The notes: generated by a model not told the origin, from the letters alone. A DNA stretch of 64,000 bases from Pyrus communis (GCF_963583255.1 NC_084817.1:15940121-16004120), one strand, 5' to 3'. Counted from the first letter of the stretch, positions 1-12,404 are shown. Numbers and translations are program-made.

Positions 1-58
1 TAGAACGAACCCCTTCGCTACTTCCCCTTCCGCACAGTTTGTTTCTTTGAGCTCTCCA

Positions 59-706
59 ATGGCTTCCACCCTCTACCAATACTCAATCACTCAGCAAAAC
101 CAAGTCCTACCAAACACCCACCACCTCCTATCCTGCGACTGTTTCATCTTCCGCTTCAACTTCACCCACCAACTGCAACTGTTCTTCCCCCAGGACCTGA
201 TTGTCCCACTCAATTCAATCCAACAATCGTTCCTTGTCCCCTTTCATGTGTTTTTCTCACAGACCCGAGAAACAATCCAGACCATTCTATCCGGGACTGG
301 AGTTTCCATGGACTTTGTGGAGACTCTGGTGCCGGAAGTTTATGCTTTGGCTGTGGAGATTACCCGGGACTCTGAATATGCTGAGCCGATAGTAGTCCCG
401 CTGGATTTGGATGTCCTTGCTGTGACCCCTTTTGATGACCGGGAACAGATTGAGAGGGCTATTGTGGAATCTGGGCGGGTTTATAATCCTGTCCCGGGCG
501 CCAAGTCATTGGGTGCCGGACTAAAGACTGTAAACATTGAGAATTTGGGTGTGAGCAAGGAATGTAGCATCTGTTTGGAGGAGCTTTCGACCGGATTGGA
601 GGTTGTGCTCATGCCCTGCAATCATCTGTATCATAAAGATTGCATTGTTGAATGGCTGAAGAGAAGTCACATGTGCCCCTATTGCCGCTTCAAGATGCCC
701 ACTTGA
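59..706 (+). CDS. RING-H2 zinc finger protein, probable E3 ubiquitin ligase
   Basis: Single-exon frame of 215 residues from ATG at 59 to TGA at 704. The open frame extends upstream only to a TTG, so the ATG is the start. The last 48 residues form a RING-H2 finger at about 169-209: C-x2-C, 14 residues, C-x-H-x2-H-x2-C, 10 residues, C-x2-C, with the conserved W in IVEWL and P in CPYC. RING-H2 domains of this C3H2C3 type bind two zinc ions and recruit E2 enzymes, so the family role is ubiquitin transfer to unknown substrates. The N-terminal 165 residues contain no transmembrane segment or other domain that I recognise. Intronless RING genes of this size are common in plants. The domain is certain; the substrate and biological role are unknown. 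Confidence 0.85.
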   Translation: MASTLYQYSITQQNQVLPNTHHLLSCDCFIFRFNFTHQLQLFFPQDLIVPLNSIQQSFLVPFHVFFSQTRETIQTILSGTGVSMDFVETLVPEVYALAVEITRDSEYAEPIVVPLDLDVLAVTPFDDREQIERAIVESGRVYNPVPGAKSLGAGLKTVNIENLGVSKECSICLEELSTGLEVVLMPCNHLYHKDCIVEWLKRSHMCPYCRFKMPT

Positions 707-1462
707 TTGCACTGGATTGGATTGGATTGCGAAAGGTAAATTCTTGGACTTGAATTTGGGATATCTTGTATTGGATTGGATTAGTGATTGACGTGATTAT
801 TATCAACCTGTTGGTGTTTCTCAGTTGCCACACCTGCTGGCTTGATCACATTGGCCTAACGAGATTATGGTCGAAATCGCGGTGTTTGATAGTTGATGGC
901 AAGGTTCTTGTCTTGGTATGGCCGCTTCTGTATAAATTTTGTGTGTTTGTGTGTTGATATGTGATCATTCATATAAATCCATAGCAATTGTTGATTTGTA
1001 TATCACTTTTAACCAAAGGTCAATCCATGTTTCTAACCAACACGAAGGAACTAATGATTTAATTGATTGCGTTGAGCCATTCAGCTTTCTGCTATGTTAC
1101 CGACAATGGAGGGAGTCTTATGGAAAGTTTCCGGTGTTGTGCTTGGTACTGAAGTGCAGGGGACTTGATGCATTAGCCAGCTGCTATGAGTATCTGAGCT
1201 AGGTGCACGAAGGCTAAATAGATAAATTTCGGCGTTGATAGTTTTAAGGTAAATAGAAAATGCAGCAGAAGTTGATATGCAATGTGTAATGTAAGAGTAG
1301 TTTCTTGAGTCTTGGCAAAGACGAATCTCATTGTATTCGTTATCGACAATGCTAAAAGATTTTTGTCCTCTTTACCATGAACGAACGCGTTGCTTACGTT
1401 ACAAATCGAAGGCATTTAAGGAGAAAAAGGAAAAAGATATTAACACTGTACACAAAAAAGAA

Positions 1463-1496
<34 letters not shown>

Positions 1497-1763
1497 GTGC
1501 ACAGCTTCTTCTCTTCAATTGTACAAGGGTGTTTCTATGCAGATACTATTTTCTTCTTTGCCTCAGATCAGTTTAAAGTTCCCGCCGCGTCGCTCTTGGA
1601 TTGGTTTATTTGAGCCAAGGAGTACCAAACTGCAAGGGCTTGTCAGCCAGTTACTGGATGATCATGTTATTTGCAAGTTTGTGCCGGAGGAGACCATTCA
1701 AGCAAGCAGGTTGGTTCCAGAGTTTTTCATCGCAAAGAGGGATTTGTTGTTTTGGATTCGGGT
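707..1763. other. Intergenic spacer between the RING gene and the convergent CAO gene
   Basis: No recognisable gene. It should hold the 3' UTRs of both convergent genes. A 28-base A run lies at 1466-1493. An 82-codon frame at 1519-1767 (+) runs up to the CAO stop codon but has no recognisable domain and begins inside the spacer, so it is not called. Confidence 0.6.
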
Positions 1764-4700
1764 TTAAGTTGATTTGGTGAAGGGTAGTTGTTTATCTCCT
1801 CGTTCCAAGGCGTCTCTCCATTGCCTGTACCTCACTCCTAGCTTGTCATAGGTCACCGGCGAATTCCATACATTTGCCCCGTTGTTCATTCGCTCTTGTT
1901 GACCTAGGACGAGCCTTAGATCCTCATTCAAAACCTGTGGATTGAACACAACAAATTTTGTAAGCAGGAATGCGAGAAACAATGGTTATGTGAAAAGTAA
2001 AGTACGTCGCAAACAATTTTGTTTACCTGTTGGGCAAAATGCCTCCACATAAAGTTCATGAAGGGAACGTGCTTCAGCACGGGCGCAAAATCCAGCGACA
2101 TTCTGTATAATAATCTTGTCTTACCTCTCGAAGAAGGTAAGCATACATGGAGTTGATGAAGATGTGTGGAACACTGTTTAGCACTCTGTCCTTGCAGTTT
2201 TCCCGGTTTTGAGATCCCGATGGTTGAATTTACCATACAAGGTGGTCGAAATTCCATATCTATAGGGTAAGGGTCCCAATATCCTTGGAGGCCAGACGCA
2301 GGCGTCAAGAATTTCACGAAGCTGAAAATTCAGATCATTCACCACATTAAATCCTGATGGAAAGGATTTGTTGTGAAACAACGCGCTACAACAGAAGCAA
2401 TTCCACACTGATGGATAGATCTTCGATTCTTCGAAAAAGAAAAAAGAAACAAACCTAAAACAAACCTAGGAACACTCCATCCCTTCGCAAAGGTGGACGT
2501 GTGAGTGAAAGGAGCATGAGCGAGATCTAAAAGGTTATCAAGAAGCAGCCCATGTTCCACTGGGAGTTCTATGACGAGCTGCCAAGAACAGTAGAAAAAT
2601 GTTACAACACTCGTCCACGTATAGAAACAATCACTAAACCTTGTTTTAGAAGAGCTAAAAGGATAAGAATTTTATCTGTAGCATACCTCGGCATGGATTT
2701 GAAATCCTGCAGGAGGTTGTAAAGAAGGAAGAGTGGCTGACGGAGGATCAGCACCGGGCCAAATCCACAGCATTCCATCTTTCTCGAAACATGGCAATGA
2801 CTTAATCTTCACTTTGTGTAATCGCGTAGATGGCATTTTTTCACATGTTCCATCGGTTGAATACTCCCACCCTGAAATTTATCCATCACAATGCTGTCAA
2901 AATGTTGAGTCCTAGAATCATAAAATGTCCATTGTTATGACCTAAATAAGCGCAAATGGCAATGCCGTTTAAAGATGTCACTAACCATGGTAAGGGCACG
3001 TGATACGGCCCTCATTTACTGAGCCGAGGTCAAGAGGGCAAGCTCTGTGCGCACAAGTATTCTGCACACATCCAGGTTTCCCATCTTTTCCACGAAAGAG
3101 AACCCATGGTTCCTCAAAACAATCAAGTGGAACCTGAAAAAAGAAAACCGACGAGACTTTTGCTATAAGACATGCTAGATAACAAGTTCTTCAAAAGATT
3201 AACTCCGCAGAAGAAGTGTAACCGATAGATAATATCAAACTCCATAATGTTCAAACTATAATATAGCAACGAAAACCTATGCCGCTGAACTAACTATGTT
3301 TTTTGTTGTTGTTGTTAATGCTAATGTAGCTAATGCACAAATAATGAATGACAAATTCGAAGAACTAGCCTACCATGGTATCATCTTTCAGGTCAGTGGT
3401 GAAGGCAACAGGATACCAAAAATTCTTCAATCGGGGATGGTAGGATTGAACTGGACCTGAAACGTTCAAGCATTTTCGAGGAGGCTTCCTTTTTACAGAA
3501 TCTAGAGATTGCGTAGAAGTGCTGGGAGAAGGGGATGCTTCCTCGGAAGATGTAGTTGCTCTATCTTGTAACAGCTTATCATTCACTAATTCTTCCATGT
3601 AAGCCAATTTATCCAACGCTGTGGAAACCCTTGCTTCCGATATATGAACCTGTTGTAATTCAATTTCAATAGTATCTGATCAGCTGAATAGTTTAATCTT
3701 CGTAAGTGCTACTCAATTTTCAAGGCGGATAAATGGAAGGAAATTTCAAGTTATTTGCAAGTTACAAGGTTTTATATCTTCAGGTGTTAAAAAATTATGT
3801 ACCTGTCTATGAGCCTTTCCTAGTTCTTCTTGCAACTCCGCGAGCTCCTTTTTGACAGTACCTATAGACTTATATTCTCGGGCTAGAGGATTTAGAACGT
3901 CCACAACCTGAGCAGCCATACTCGAGTGTAAGAATCCCAACGGAAATTTTCAAAAGCTAAAAAGATAATTACTAACTAAACAATAGTTTCCCCCCATGAA
4001 TCAATGCTCAATGCGCATCACTAGAATTTTTCAAGATTTTGAGATTCGAACTTGATATATCGTCTAGAATCCAGATAGAAGTTACTCATCTTAGCACTCT
4101 GACCTTTTCATGGAGGAGCATGATTGCGAGCACATCTTGTCGAGCTCGCCAATCACAATACTGTATATCAAATCTAGCAACTTCCAAGGCCTGGTTTGCA
4201 TCCAGAAACTTGCCTTTAGATTGTGGAAATTTCGACCTCGGATCCTCCACATCAAAGAGTGTGCTCCAAGCATTCTTCTTCTCTATCTCTGACTGCTCTC
4301 CGAATACAGCAAATACTCGAAATCCTCCTTTCACACCCTGAAATTTAACAAACCCAACCACCTAAGCCACTACATGATAATTTGGTCTATATTCATTAGA
4401 TAAAGATCATAAGCACTAGTTTCAATCGACAACTCAATTAACCAACAAACCAACTAAATTCCCCTTTAAAATTAGCTTGTGCCCACTTAAATAAAGGTGA
4501 AACCTATCCAAATTTGTTTACTTTTAAGCACTTAACAAACACACTAGATTATGGGCTTGTTTGGAAATGCTTATTCAGAAAACACTTATCCACATAAGCA
4601 GTTTGAACTTTGAAGAACGACCGAAACTTCAAATAAAAACCCTAAAAGTCGCTTTTGCAATACATGAACACTTTTAATCTGTCATACCAAAAATTATCAT

Positions 4701-4914
4701 AAGCGCTTTTGATTATCTAAAATCGCTTTCGAAAAAAGGCCCCTAACATGCATTATTCCACATTTCAACGTACAAGTCTCTCAGATTTGATAAGTGAAGT
4801 ATGAATTCGTACCTTCCTGGTGCTAAGCTTGGTTGTTCTGCAAAAAGATATTGGCAGAGATAGAGCTGCAGCTGTGGCTACAATGGTCATGGCGTTTGAA
4901 GCTGACAGACTCAT
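1764..4914 (-). CDS. CAO: Chlorophyllide a oxygenase, chloroplast (nine exons)
   Basis: Converts chlorophyllide a to chlorophyllide b by two oxygenations of the C7 methyl, using Rieske and mononuclear iron; acts at the plastid membranes. Coding exons, 5' to 3' on the minus strand: 4914-4813, 4337-4104, 3907-3803, 3649-3374, 3133-2986, 2871-2687, 2578-2466, 2321-2027, 1934-1764. All introns are GT..AG and all phases join, giving 542 residues, close to the roughly 536 of Arabidopsis CAO. Residues 1-34 look like a transit peptide rich in S, A and T. The N-terminal regulatory (A) domain follows, then a Ser-rich linker at about 160-195, then the catalytic domain. The Rieske motif is C266-x-H268...C285-x2-H288. 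The mononuclear iron motif is D368-x2-H371-x4-H376 in [12 protein letters not shown]. The chloroplast A domain is the part known to tune protein stability in response to chlorophyll b. No stop or frameshift was seen; the gene looks intact. Confidence 0.96.
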
Positions 4915-4917
4915 GGC

Positions 4918-4924
<7 letters not shown>

Positions 4925-4950
<26 letters not shown>

Positions 4951-4951
4951 A
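4925..4951. repeat. (GA)n microsatellite in the CAO 5' leader
   Basis: About 13 uninterrupted GA units (CT on the CAO strand), starting 11 bases upstream of the CAO start codon. CT-rich leaders are common in plant genes. The tract is likely length-polymorphic. Confidence 0.9.
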
Positions 4952-5047
4952 ACGTAAGAGATATTGGTGTTTCAAATTTATTGTTGGAAAGTTTTGTTGA
5001 TAAGTGGCTCCTGTAGCCCGCGATCTCAGTTCTCCTCCCACGACGCG

Positions 5048-5076
5048 CCACGTGGATGCAGTTCATCACACGTGGC
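5048..5076. promoter_or_regulatory. Paired G-box elements upstream of CAO
   Basis: Two CACGTG cores at 5049-5054 and 5069-5074, in the contexts CCACGTGG and ACACGTGGC, lie 135-160 bases upstream of the CAO ATG. Their centres are 20 bases apart, about two helical turns. G-boxes bind bZIP and bHLH factors such as HY5 and the PIFs, which control chlorophyll synthesis genes. Function here is inferred from position and sequence only. Confidence 0.6.
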
Positions 5077-5277
5077 AAGCTCTAGTTCCACATGCTTTTT
5101 GCTTGTGTCGAGGAGTATCTGGCAGAAGTGGGGCCCATATATCTTGCCAGCTCGGATGACCAAGATATCTTTATCTACCCACCCCGTTTAGTGTATTTAG
5201 GCACTTCGATTTTTCAAGTGGGTTGGGTTTCGAAGTCGGTGGGTGCTTCACCTCTAATTTTATTTTATTTTTGTATT

Positions 5278-5541
5278 AAATGATAAATTTGTTAGATTAG
5301 TTACCGATGAACTTCAAACCCACGTCATCATGCAAGGGTTTAAGTTATTTTCATCACTGTAGTAAAGGGTCATATGCTAATTTTTTAAATGTGGGAGGTT
5401 CCGGGTTCGATGTTCTTCTGCTTAACTGTGACCATGGCTCACGGATATAGTGAAATTCCCCATAATTGTACCTAAAATGACTAAATAATCGAAACTTGCC
5501 ATCATATGTCCCCTTTTAAAAAAAAAAAAAAATGATAAATT
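5278..5541 (+). mobile_element. SINE-like retroposon with poly-A tail and 12-bp target duplication
   Basis: The 12-base sequence AAATGATAAATT occurs at 5278-5289 and again at 5530-5541. The roughly 240 bases between end in an A tract (about 5518-5532). A GGTTCGAT motif at about 5404-5411 resembles a Pol III B box. A long target duplication, A tail and internal B box are the signature of a short retroposon mobilised by LINE machinery. No clear A box was identified, so SINE rather than another short retroposon is the likely reading but is not proven. It lies in the upstream flank of CAO. Confidence 0.65.
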
Positions 5542-7297
5542 GATTGGCAAGGGGTGATTGTTTGTGATCAAAGATGTTGATGGTTGTGAATTGTGATGGG
5601 TGCTTAGTGTGTAGCATCTTATTTTCAAGTCAATTAAAAATTTGAAAAGAGAGAGTATGTGCTTTGACATGCTTAATGGGTTGGGCTCAATTTCGCGGTC
5701 GGGTCGGTACAGCGTCAACTTTGGGCCGAGCATTTGCTCGCTGAAATGGTTTGATCGTTGTTATGCCTTGTGGGATGGGATGCAAAAGGATAATATTTGT
5801 CTCTTTTATGGGGAGACTTACTTGTCCTCCCACTTGCCACTAACAAACTTTTACCGTCCCACCATTATAATTGAAATTGTTCATTCATTTTATTATCATT
5901 TAAAGATCAGACATGCAAAAAATTATCCAATTTCTAGTTCATTCAACCATTCATATGCATAAAACAAATAGACAGTCACAAGTTGCTATATGTTACGAAA
6001 ATTGTTGATTGGGTTTTACACTATGAATAACTAAATGATCTCCATTGAATGATTTTTCTACAAATATGATCTTTAGATGATGATAAAGAGATTGAATAGT
6101 TCCAATTTTAATTAATACAATAAAGATTCGTTAATCATAAGTAAAGGGCAAAGTAAGTCTGGCCATGGGGGAACAAGCATTATCCAATGAGAAAAGTGTT
6201 ACAATTCGTGTTGTTTGTTCTTTTAGATACTAAAAGCTCTTAAGAGAAAATTTGGTAGAAAATATTTTTAGTGCTTTTTACATAAGCACATTCTATGCGC
6301 TTTTTTGGGAATTACTTCTAGAAAGTCTATGAATTTGGTTTGGTTTTGGCTAAAGTCAGATCGATTTTGTTTGGTTTGGAGAATAGAGGAGAAGATAAAA
6401 AGATTGCAAGAGAAGCAAAGGTGAAGACAAAAAAAAGAGGAAGAGGTGAAGAGAGAAGGTGGTGAACGGAGGGAGGAGGATGAGATAGAGTAAGTAGGCA
6501 ACTCAAAGTGAAGGACAAATTTGCATCCACCTTACGGGTGTGCTTCTTGTTCACTCATGTGTGAATAACGTACTTTAATTGTATAAATTTCAAAATTCAG
6601 GCTTATCTGCTTAAATCATTAATTAATAGGAACTTGGTAAGTTATCTTTATGCATAGAACAAATTGATAAGTATAGTAACAATTTACATTCTTATGATGA
6701 AGTATCATTAGTTTGACACATATGGATGATAATCATCAAAGTGATTGATATTCTACTAAGACATTCCTTAAATGATGAATAAGAAATAGAGAAACTCTTA
6801 CATTGACATTGGTACGATTATCAGAGTTAATTGGACAACAAAGTGCAAACAGTGCAACTATGGTTGAATGTAATATTGGCACAAAATAAAAATAATGTTA
6901 GAATAGTGTTATTTACACATTATTTTTATTTCTCACACTCTTTCTCAATTTGATCCTTAGATTAAATAACTTTAAAAAAAATCAATGTCTATAAATTAAC
7001 AAGGGTATATAAAAATAAAAACGATTATGTAAATAATCCTGTCCAAAACAAAATAAATGAAACAATATCTAAACCGACAGTCACAGCTCGGTGCCCAACA
7101 TTAGATTGCTGGTAAAAGAAGCAAGCAACCTCCAATCAGACAGACAATCAGACAAACATTTCTCGAGTTCTTTTCATTAATTTTTTTTTTCAACTACTAC
7201 GAGTACGAACAACCTCTAAAATATCTTTGCCATCCCGTTTTAACTTTTAATGGAGTTACTGTAGAGAGAGAAAGTAGAGCGAGGGAGAGAGAATATA
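5542..7297. other. Intergenic spacer, no gene seen
   Basis: AT-rich. It holds the divergent upstream flanks of CAO (-) and the TLC-domain gene (+). CT-rich stretches at 6420-6490 and 7262-7292 produce short frames of low complexity that are not credible genes. Confidence 0.5.
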
Positions 7298-7813
7298 ATG
7301 AGCAAAACAACGAGAGGTCCGAAAGAGGACAAGGCGGGACCTTTCTTCTTGGCCACTCTGTTGCTTTGGTTCGTCTCGGTCCTGTTCGAAATACTCTTCC
7401 ACCGGCGATCGGAGCTGCTCGCCATTGTTGCCGGCTACTTCTTTTACCAATTGGCCAACTGGGTTGTTTGCAGTTTCGTCTCTCGTGACCCTTTCTTTGT
7501 CAACACCTCCGTTTCTCTCCTCCACTCCTCCATAACTTCCGCTTCAGGTCTCTCTCTCTCTCTAACTTTTGCGTTTTGAAAATGTCTGATGGGCTATAGA
7601 GTATGCTCCGTAGTTTAACAAAAGATGGAATCTTTGTACTGAAATTAACATTTGAACTTTGTTAACTCAAAACCCAGTTCATCACTAGCAGGTTAGCAGG
7701 TTGTAACTTGGTATCAAGGTTGCCTATGTGCCTAGATTTTTGTCGTCTTATGATTGAGGCTGGTTTGGAAGCCATTGTTTCTTTGATTAGATTGGATATG
7801 ATGGGGTCTCTGA

Positions 7814-8009
7814 GCACAGAGAGACTTCGCTACAACCCGAGATGCCACCATGGCCTTCTGGTTCCCCGGACCAATGGCATTGTATCACTGGCCCAAAGGC
7901 TATGGTGGCAGCACGGAGAGACTTCACTACAACCCTGAAATGCCACCATGGCTTTCTGGTCCCCCGGACCAATGGCATTGTGTCATTGGTCCGAAGGCCA
8001 TGGTGGCAA
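7814..8009. repeat. Tandem pair of 97-bp units, each a hairpin, in intron 1
   Basis: Units 7814-7910 and 7911-8008 are near-identical direct copies. Each carries inverted arms: TGCCACCATGG near its middle and a matching CCATGGTGGCA (or CTATGGTGGCA) at its end. The stems span 7843-7910 and 7941-8008. This could be a small foldback element that was tandemly duplicated. Confidence 0.75.
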
Positions 8010-8645
8010 CCCAGGGTGTAGAGAAACTATTCCCTGTAATATTTGTAAAAGTAGAATTTTATAGTATGAGTACTTAACTGCAATGTTATAGATTTTTGGG
8101 CAACGGACGAAATAGGTGCCTGCATATAGGATAAAGATAAGAACTTGCAATAGCTAAATTGAAGAACATTTTGAGTTGAAGTTTCAAAATCAAGGTACTT
8201 AGCTTTCGACATTTGTATGATCAATTAAATTTTCAAGTCCCCTACAATACATTTCCAAACGAGTTTTTTAACTTCTTTTTGTAACTAGCGTGAGTGTATC
8301 TTTCTTCATTCCTATTATATTGGATGGTAAGTTAAGTGTGTTTATTTTTGCAGTGGTATTCATTTTGGTTAATCAGTGTTTAAGAAATGGTTCGGTTGGA
8401 ATGTTTGAGCACTCGAAGTTGGTTGGATGTACTTGGCCATGGGCATACCCAGCTTTGTGCTTCTCATGCGGTTACTTTGCATATGATCAGTGGGATATGC
8501 TGCATTATGGGTTATATAGTGGTTGGATCCCTTCCATCTTGATGCATCATCTGGTTCTCCTCATTTACCTTACTCTTGCTTTGTATTAGAATGTCACCAT
8601 CAATTCTGACTCTCATTTGTGAGGTACGTTGAACTATCTTCTTAA

Positions 8646-8834
8646 TGTTGGAGAGTTGACTTTTGTACTTAGTTTAGTTACCTTTTTTTTTTAGTCCTTA
8701 TAATCAGATTGTAATTAGGTTATTTGATGTTTATTTCTTTCCTTGTAAATCACTCTTGTACATTATATATTTTCCTCATTGGTGAGAAGAATGATATTGG
8801 AAAATTAAGCCCCAAAGATAAGCTCTAATTAGCA
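8646..8834 (+). repeat. Copia-1 5' LTR
   Basis: 189 bp, TG at the start and CA at the end. Followed at once by the Met-tRNA primer-binding site. Matches 12405-12556 closely apart from one indel of about 37 bases. Confidence 0.93.
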
Positions 8835-8846
8835 TGGTATCAGAGC
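8835..8846 (+). other. Copia-1 primer-binding site
   Basis: TGGTATCAGAGC is complementary to the 3' end of plant initiator tRNA-Met, the usual primer of plant Copia elements, and directly adjoins the LTR. Confidence 0.92.
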
Positions 8847-8992
8847 AGAGATCCTAGGATTTTTGCTCTGCTCGTTCCCTCAAGCAAACTCAGCCTTCCC
8901 ATGAAGAACCTACCACCACTTCACAGTGGAAACAATTTATCCTAACCGATCCTACCCCTATACTAAACACTACTACCCTAACTGACCCTACC

Positions 8993-9826
8993 ATGAATCC
9001 TCCTGTTTTGAGTTCTTTCGACATGCCTCCGGAGTCCTCAGGTAACTATGGTTATGCTTTTAATATGAATAATTGTGATACTCAGTCCGATTGGATTATT
9101 GACTCCGGTGCCACATATCATATGACCTATAACCCCACTGATTTATCTTGTGATACTGTTCCACTTCGACGAAATATTACTAATGCTAATGGTGTCACCT
9201 CACCGGTAACTGGTGCTGGCACTGTACGCCTCACGCCTACCCTCTCTTTGCTGCATACACTACTTGTACCTTCACTAAAGCATAAATTAATGTCTCCTAG
9301 CCAAGCTCCTAAGCAATTGAATTGTTGTGTACTATTGTATCTAAAGTTTTGTCTTATTCAAGATATTCTCACGAATTAGATAATTGGTCGTGGTACTAAG
9401 AGGGGGGATCTCTATTTTGTGGACGATGTCAGTACAGGAAGGGTCAATCTCGCCCAAAGAGCCGTTGATCACAAACGGCGTCAGATATGGTTATGGCATC
9501 ATCGTTTGGGTCATCCGTCTTTCAGTTATTTACAGCATATGTTTCCGAATTTATTTGTTGGTTGTTCGGTTTCAGACTTTAAATGTGACACTTGCGTACT
9601 TGCCAAGAGTCACCGTGTCTCTTATTCGTTGAATTATAATAAAAGTGATATTCCTTTTGGTCTTGTTCATTCAGATGTTTGGGGACCATCTCCGATTACT
9701 ACTTCATCTGGTATTAGGTGGTTTGTAACGTTCATAGATGATTGCACATGGATGACATGGTTATACCTTCTTAAGCATAAAAGTGATGTGTTGCTGGCAT
9801 TTAAGACATTCCACACCATGATTTAG
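8993..9826 (+). pseudogene. Copia-1 protease and integrase N-terminal remnant
   Basis: The aspartic protease active site DSGAT lies at about 9101-9115 in an otherwise open frame ending at 9379. A second frame, 9419-9826, gives the pre-integrase zinc region (H...H then C-x2-C: HHRLGH...CDTC) and the first part of the integrase core (HSDVWGPS, FIDD). The two frames are separated by a stop and a shift. The remaining integrase, DNGGEYVN and following at about 9860-10000, carries further stops. Confidence 0.85.
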
Positions 9827-10889
9827 CCACAGTTTTCTACTAAAATTTGGATTTTGCATTCTGATAATGGTGGTGAATATGTTAATAATGATTTTACACA
9901 TTATTTAATTAATCACGGAATCTGCCACAAGACTACTTGTCCTCAGCCTCCTCAACAGAATGGGGTGGCTGAGCGCTAAAATTGCCATCTATTAGAAACA
10001 GCTCGATTGCTATTGATTGGGACGGATGTTCCCCGCTCATCTTGGGATGTTTCTCTTTAGACTGCCACTTACCTTATCAATCGTATGTTATCCAAAGTAT
10101 TGAATTTTCTGACACCTTTGCAAGTTCTTGCTACATTCGTGCCTCTACCGTCTATTTTGGTGCTCGCACTGCGAGTTTTTGGATGTGTTGCCTTTGTTCA
10201 TCTACATAAAAATCAACGGACAAAACTTGACCCATGTGCTCTCTGGTGTGTTTTCATGGGGTATGGATTACATCAGAAAGGGTACCATGCTACCACCCTT
10301 CTTCATGTCGGATGTATACTACCATGGATGTTACTTTTTTTGAGTCTGAGATGTATTACTCTTCGGCTTCTTCTAACCCTCATCTTCAGGGGGAGACACT
10401 GACAAGCAGGTTTGGACCATGGCTGCTGCTACCACTGATCTTTCATTGCCACTGTTAGCCGAGCCCGCATTGGCTGCATTGCCAGCCTAGCCAATAGAAG
10501 TAGCATCGCTGCCCACAGAACTAGCGGCAGACACTGCAGTGCCGTGCTCACCCACGGCAACAGTGTTGCCACTTACCGATCTTGAGACTTCTATTGATAC
10601 CACTCCCCCTCGTCTCAAAATATAGTACCACCAGATGACCATATTCCAGAGAATATTCCTGAGGTAAGATCTACTATCCTTATTGAAGTATCCGATGTTC
10701 CGAATTATCAGTTACCTTTCAGGCACAACCAGGGAAAGCCACCCAATCGATATTCATCAGAAACAACGAAAGGCTCTAAATATCCCATTGCCAACTATGT
10801 GTCATCACATAAATTATCAGAACCCGACAAAGCTTTTGTACAACAAATATCCAATGATAGCACACCAAGTTCATTGAAGGAGGCACTAT

Positions 10890-12324
10890 CTGATGATCGA
10901 TGAACCAAGGCAATGGAGGAAGAAATGGATGCACTTCAGAAAAATCAAACATGGGATTTAGTTCTGCTACTCCAAGGAAAAAAGAGAGTGGGATATCGAT
11001 GGGTGTACACCATCAAGTACAAAGCTGATGGGTCGATTGAACGATACAAAGCATGATTGGTGGCCAAAGGATACACTCAGATGTATGGTGTTCATTATAC
11101 AGAAACATTTGCTCCGGTAGCAAAGATTAATACGGTAAGAGTGTTACTTTCATTGGCGGCTAACTTGGATTGGCCATTACAGCAATTTGATGTGAAAAAT
11201 GCTTTCTTACATGGTAATGTTAAAGAATAAGTGTATATGGATATTCCACCTGGTTATGCATTGGTTTCACAACCCAGACTGGTGTGTAAGTTGAATAAAG
11301 CATTGTATAGATTGAAACAATCACCTCGGGCATGGTTTGGTAGGTTATGAACAACTATGAGGAAGTATGGGTTTAGGTAGAGCAATTTCGATCATACACT
11401 TTTCTTGAAATGTTGAATGGGTAAATTGATGACACTTATTATTTATGTGGATGATATAATTGTTACAGGTGATGATAAAGAGGAAATCTCAAGGCTGAAA
11501 GATTACTTAGCAACTGAGTTCGAGATGAAAGATCTTGGTGGATTGAAATATTTCTTGGGTATAGAAGTAGCTTGATCTAAACAGGGTATATTTCTATCTC
11601 AAAGAAAATATGTTCTTGACTTGTTAGTTGAAACCGAAATGCTTGATTGTAAACCAGCTGACACCCCTATAGTCCAAAATCACCATCTTGCCATGCACCT
11701 TGATCAAGTTCCCATTAACAGAGATCATTATCAAAGGTTAGTTGGGAGGTTAATTTATTTATCTCACACCAGGCTTGATATTGCATACGCAATAAGTGTT
11801 GTTAGTCAATTTATGCATTCTCCGAGTGAGGCACATATGGGTGCAGTTGAGCGCATCCTACGATACCTGAAGTCCTCACCAGGTAGAGGTATCATGTTTT
11901 CCAAGAATGATCATTGCCGAATAGAGGGTTACACTGATGCAGATTGGGCAGGCAACATTACCGATCGTCGGTCCACATCTGGTTACTTTACATTTATGGG
12001 AGGAAACTTAGTGACTTGGCAGAGTAAGAAACAGAAATGGTTGTTTTATCAAGTGCAGAGGCGGAATACAAGGGTATGGCAAAAGGAGTATGTGAACTAT
12101 TATGGCTTCAGAGGTTACTTGGTGAACTTGGGTATCCTTCGAATTCAGCCTCAGATTTATTTTGTGATAATAAAGCAGCTATCGATATCTCACACAACCC
12201 AATTCAACATGATCGCACAAAACACGTGGAAGTTGACAGACACTTCATTAAGGAGAAGTTGGATGGGAATATTATTCAATTCCCGTTTGTAAAGTCAGGA
12301 TCAATTAGCGGATATCTTAACTAA
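10890..12324 (+). pseudogene. Copia-1 reverse transcriptase and RNase H remnant
   Basis: Reverse transcriptase motifs are visible from about 10995 (WVYTIKYKADG) through FDVKNAFLHG to the catalytic YVDD at 11444-11455, broken by several in-frame stops. The C-terminal part and RNase H are best preserved: 11621-12034 is open (LVGRLIYLSHTR, YTDADWAG). After a one-base shift near 12034 the motifs SSAEAEYKG and CDNKAA continue to 12324. Confidence 0.88.
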
Positions 12325-12404
12325 AGCTATTGCAAGTCAAGCGTTCTACAACTCTCTTATCAAGTTGGGTATGAACGACATTTATGCACCAACTTGAGGG
12401 GGAG

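Noticed and set aside
1519..1767. 82-codon plus-strand frame between the RING gene and CAO
   Set aside because: No recognisable domain, overlaps the CAO 3' end, and no supporting splice or start context.
6268..6554. Overlapping minus-strand frames rich in Ser and Leu
   Set aside because: Simple CT-rich sequence with no domain; two frames are equally open.
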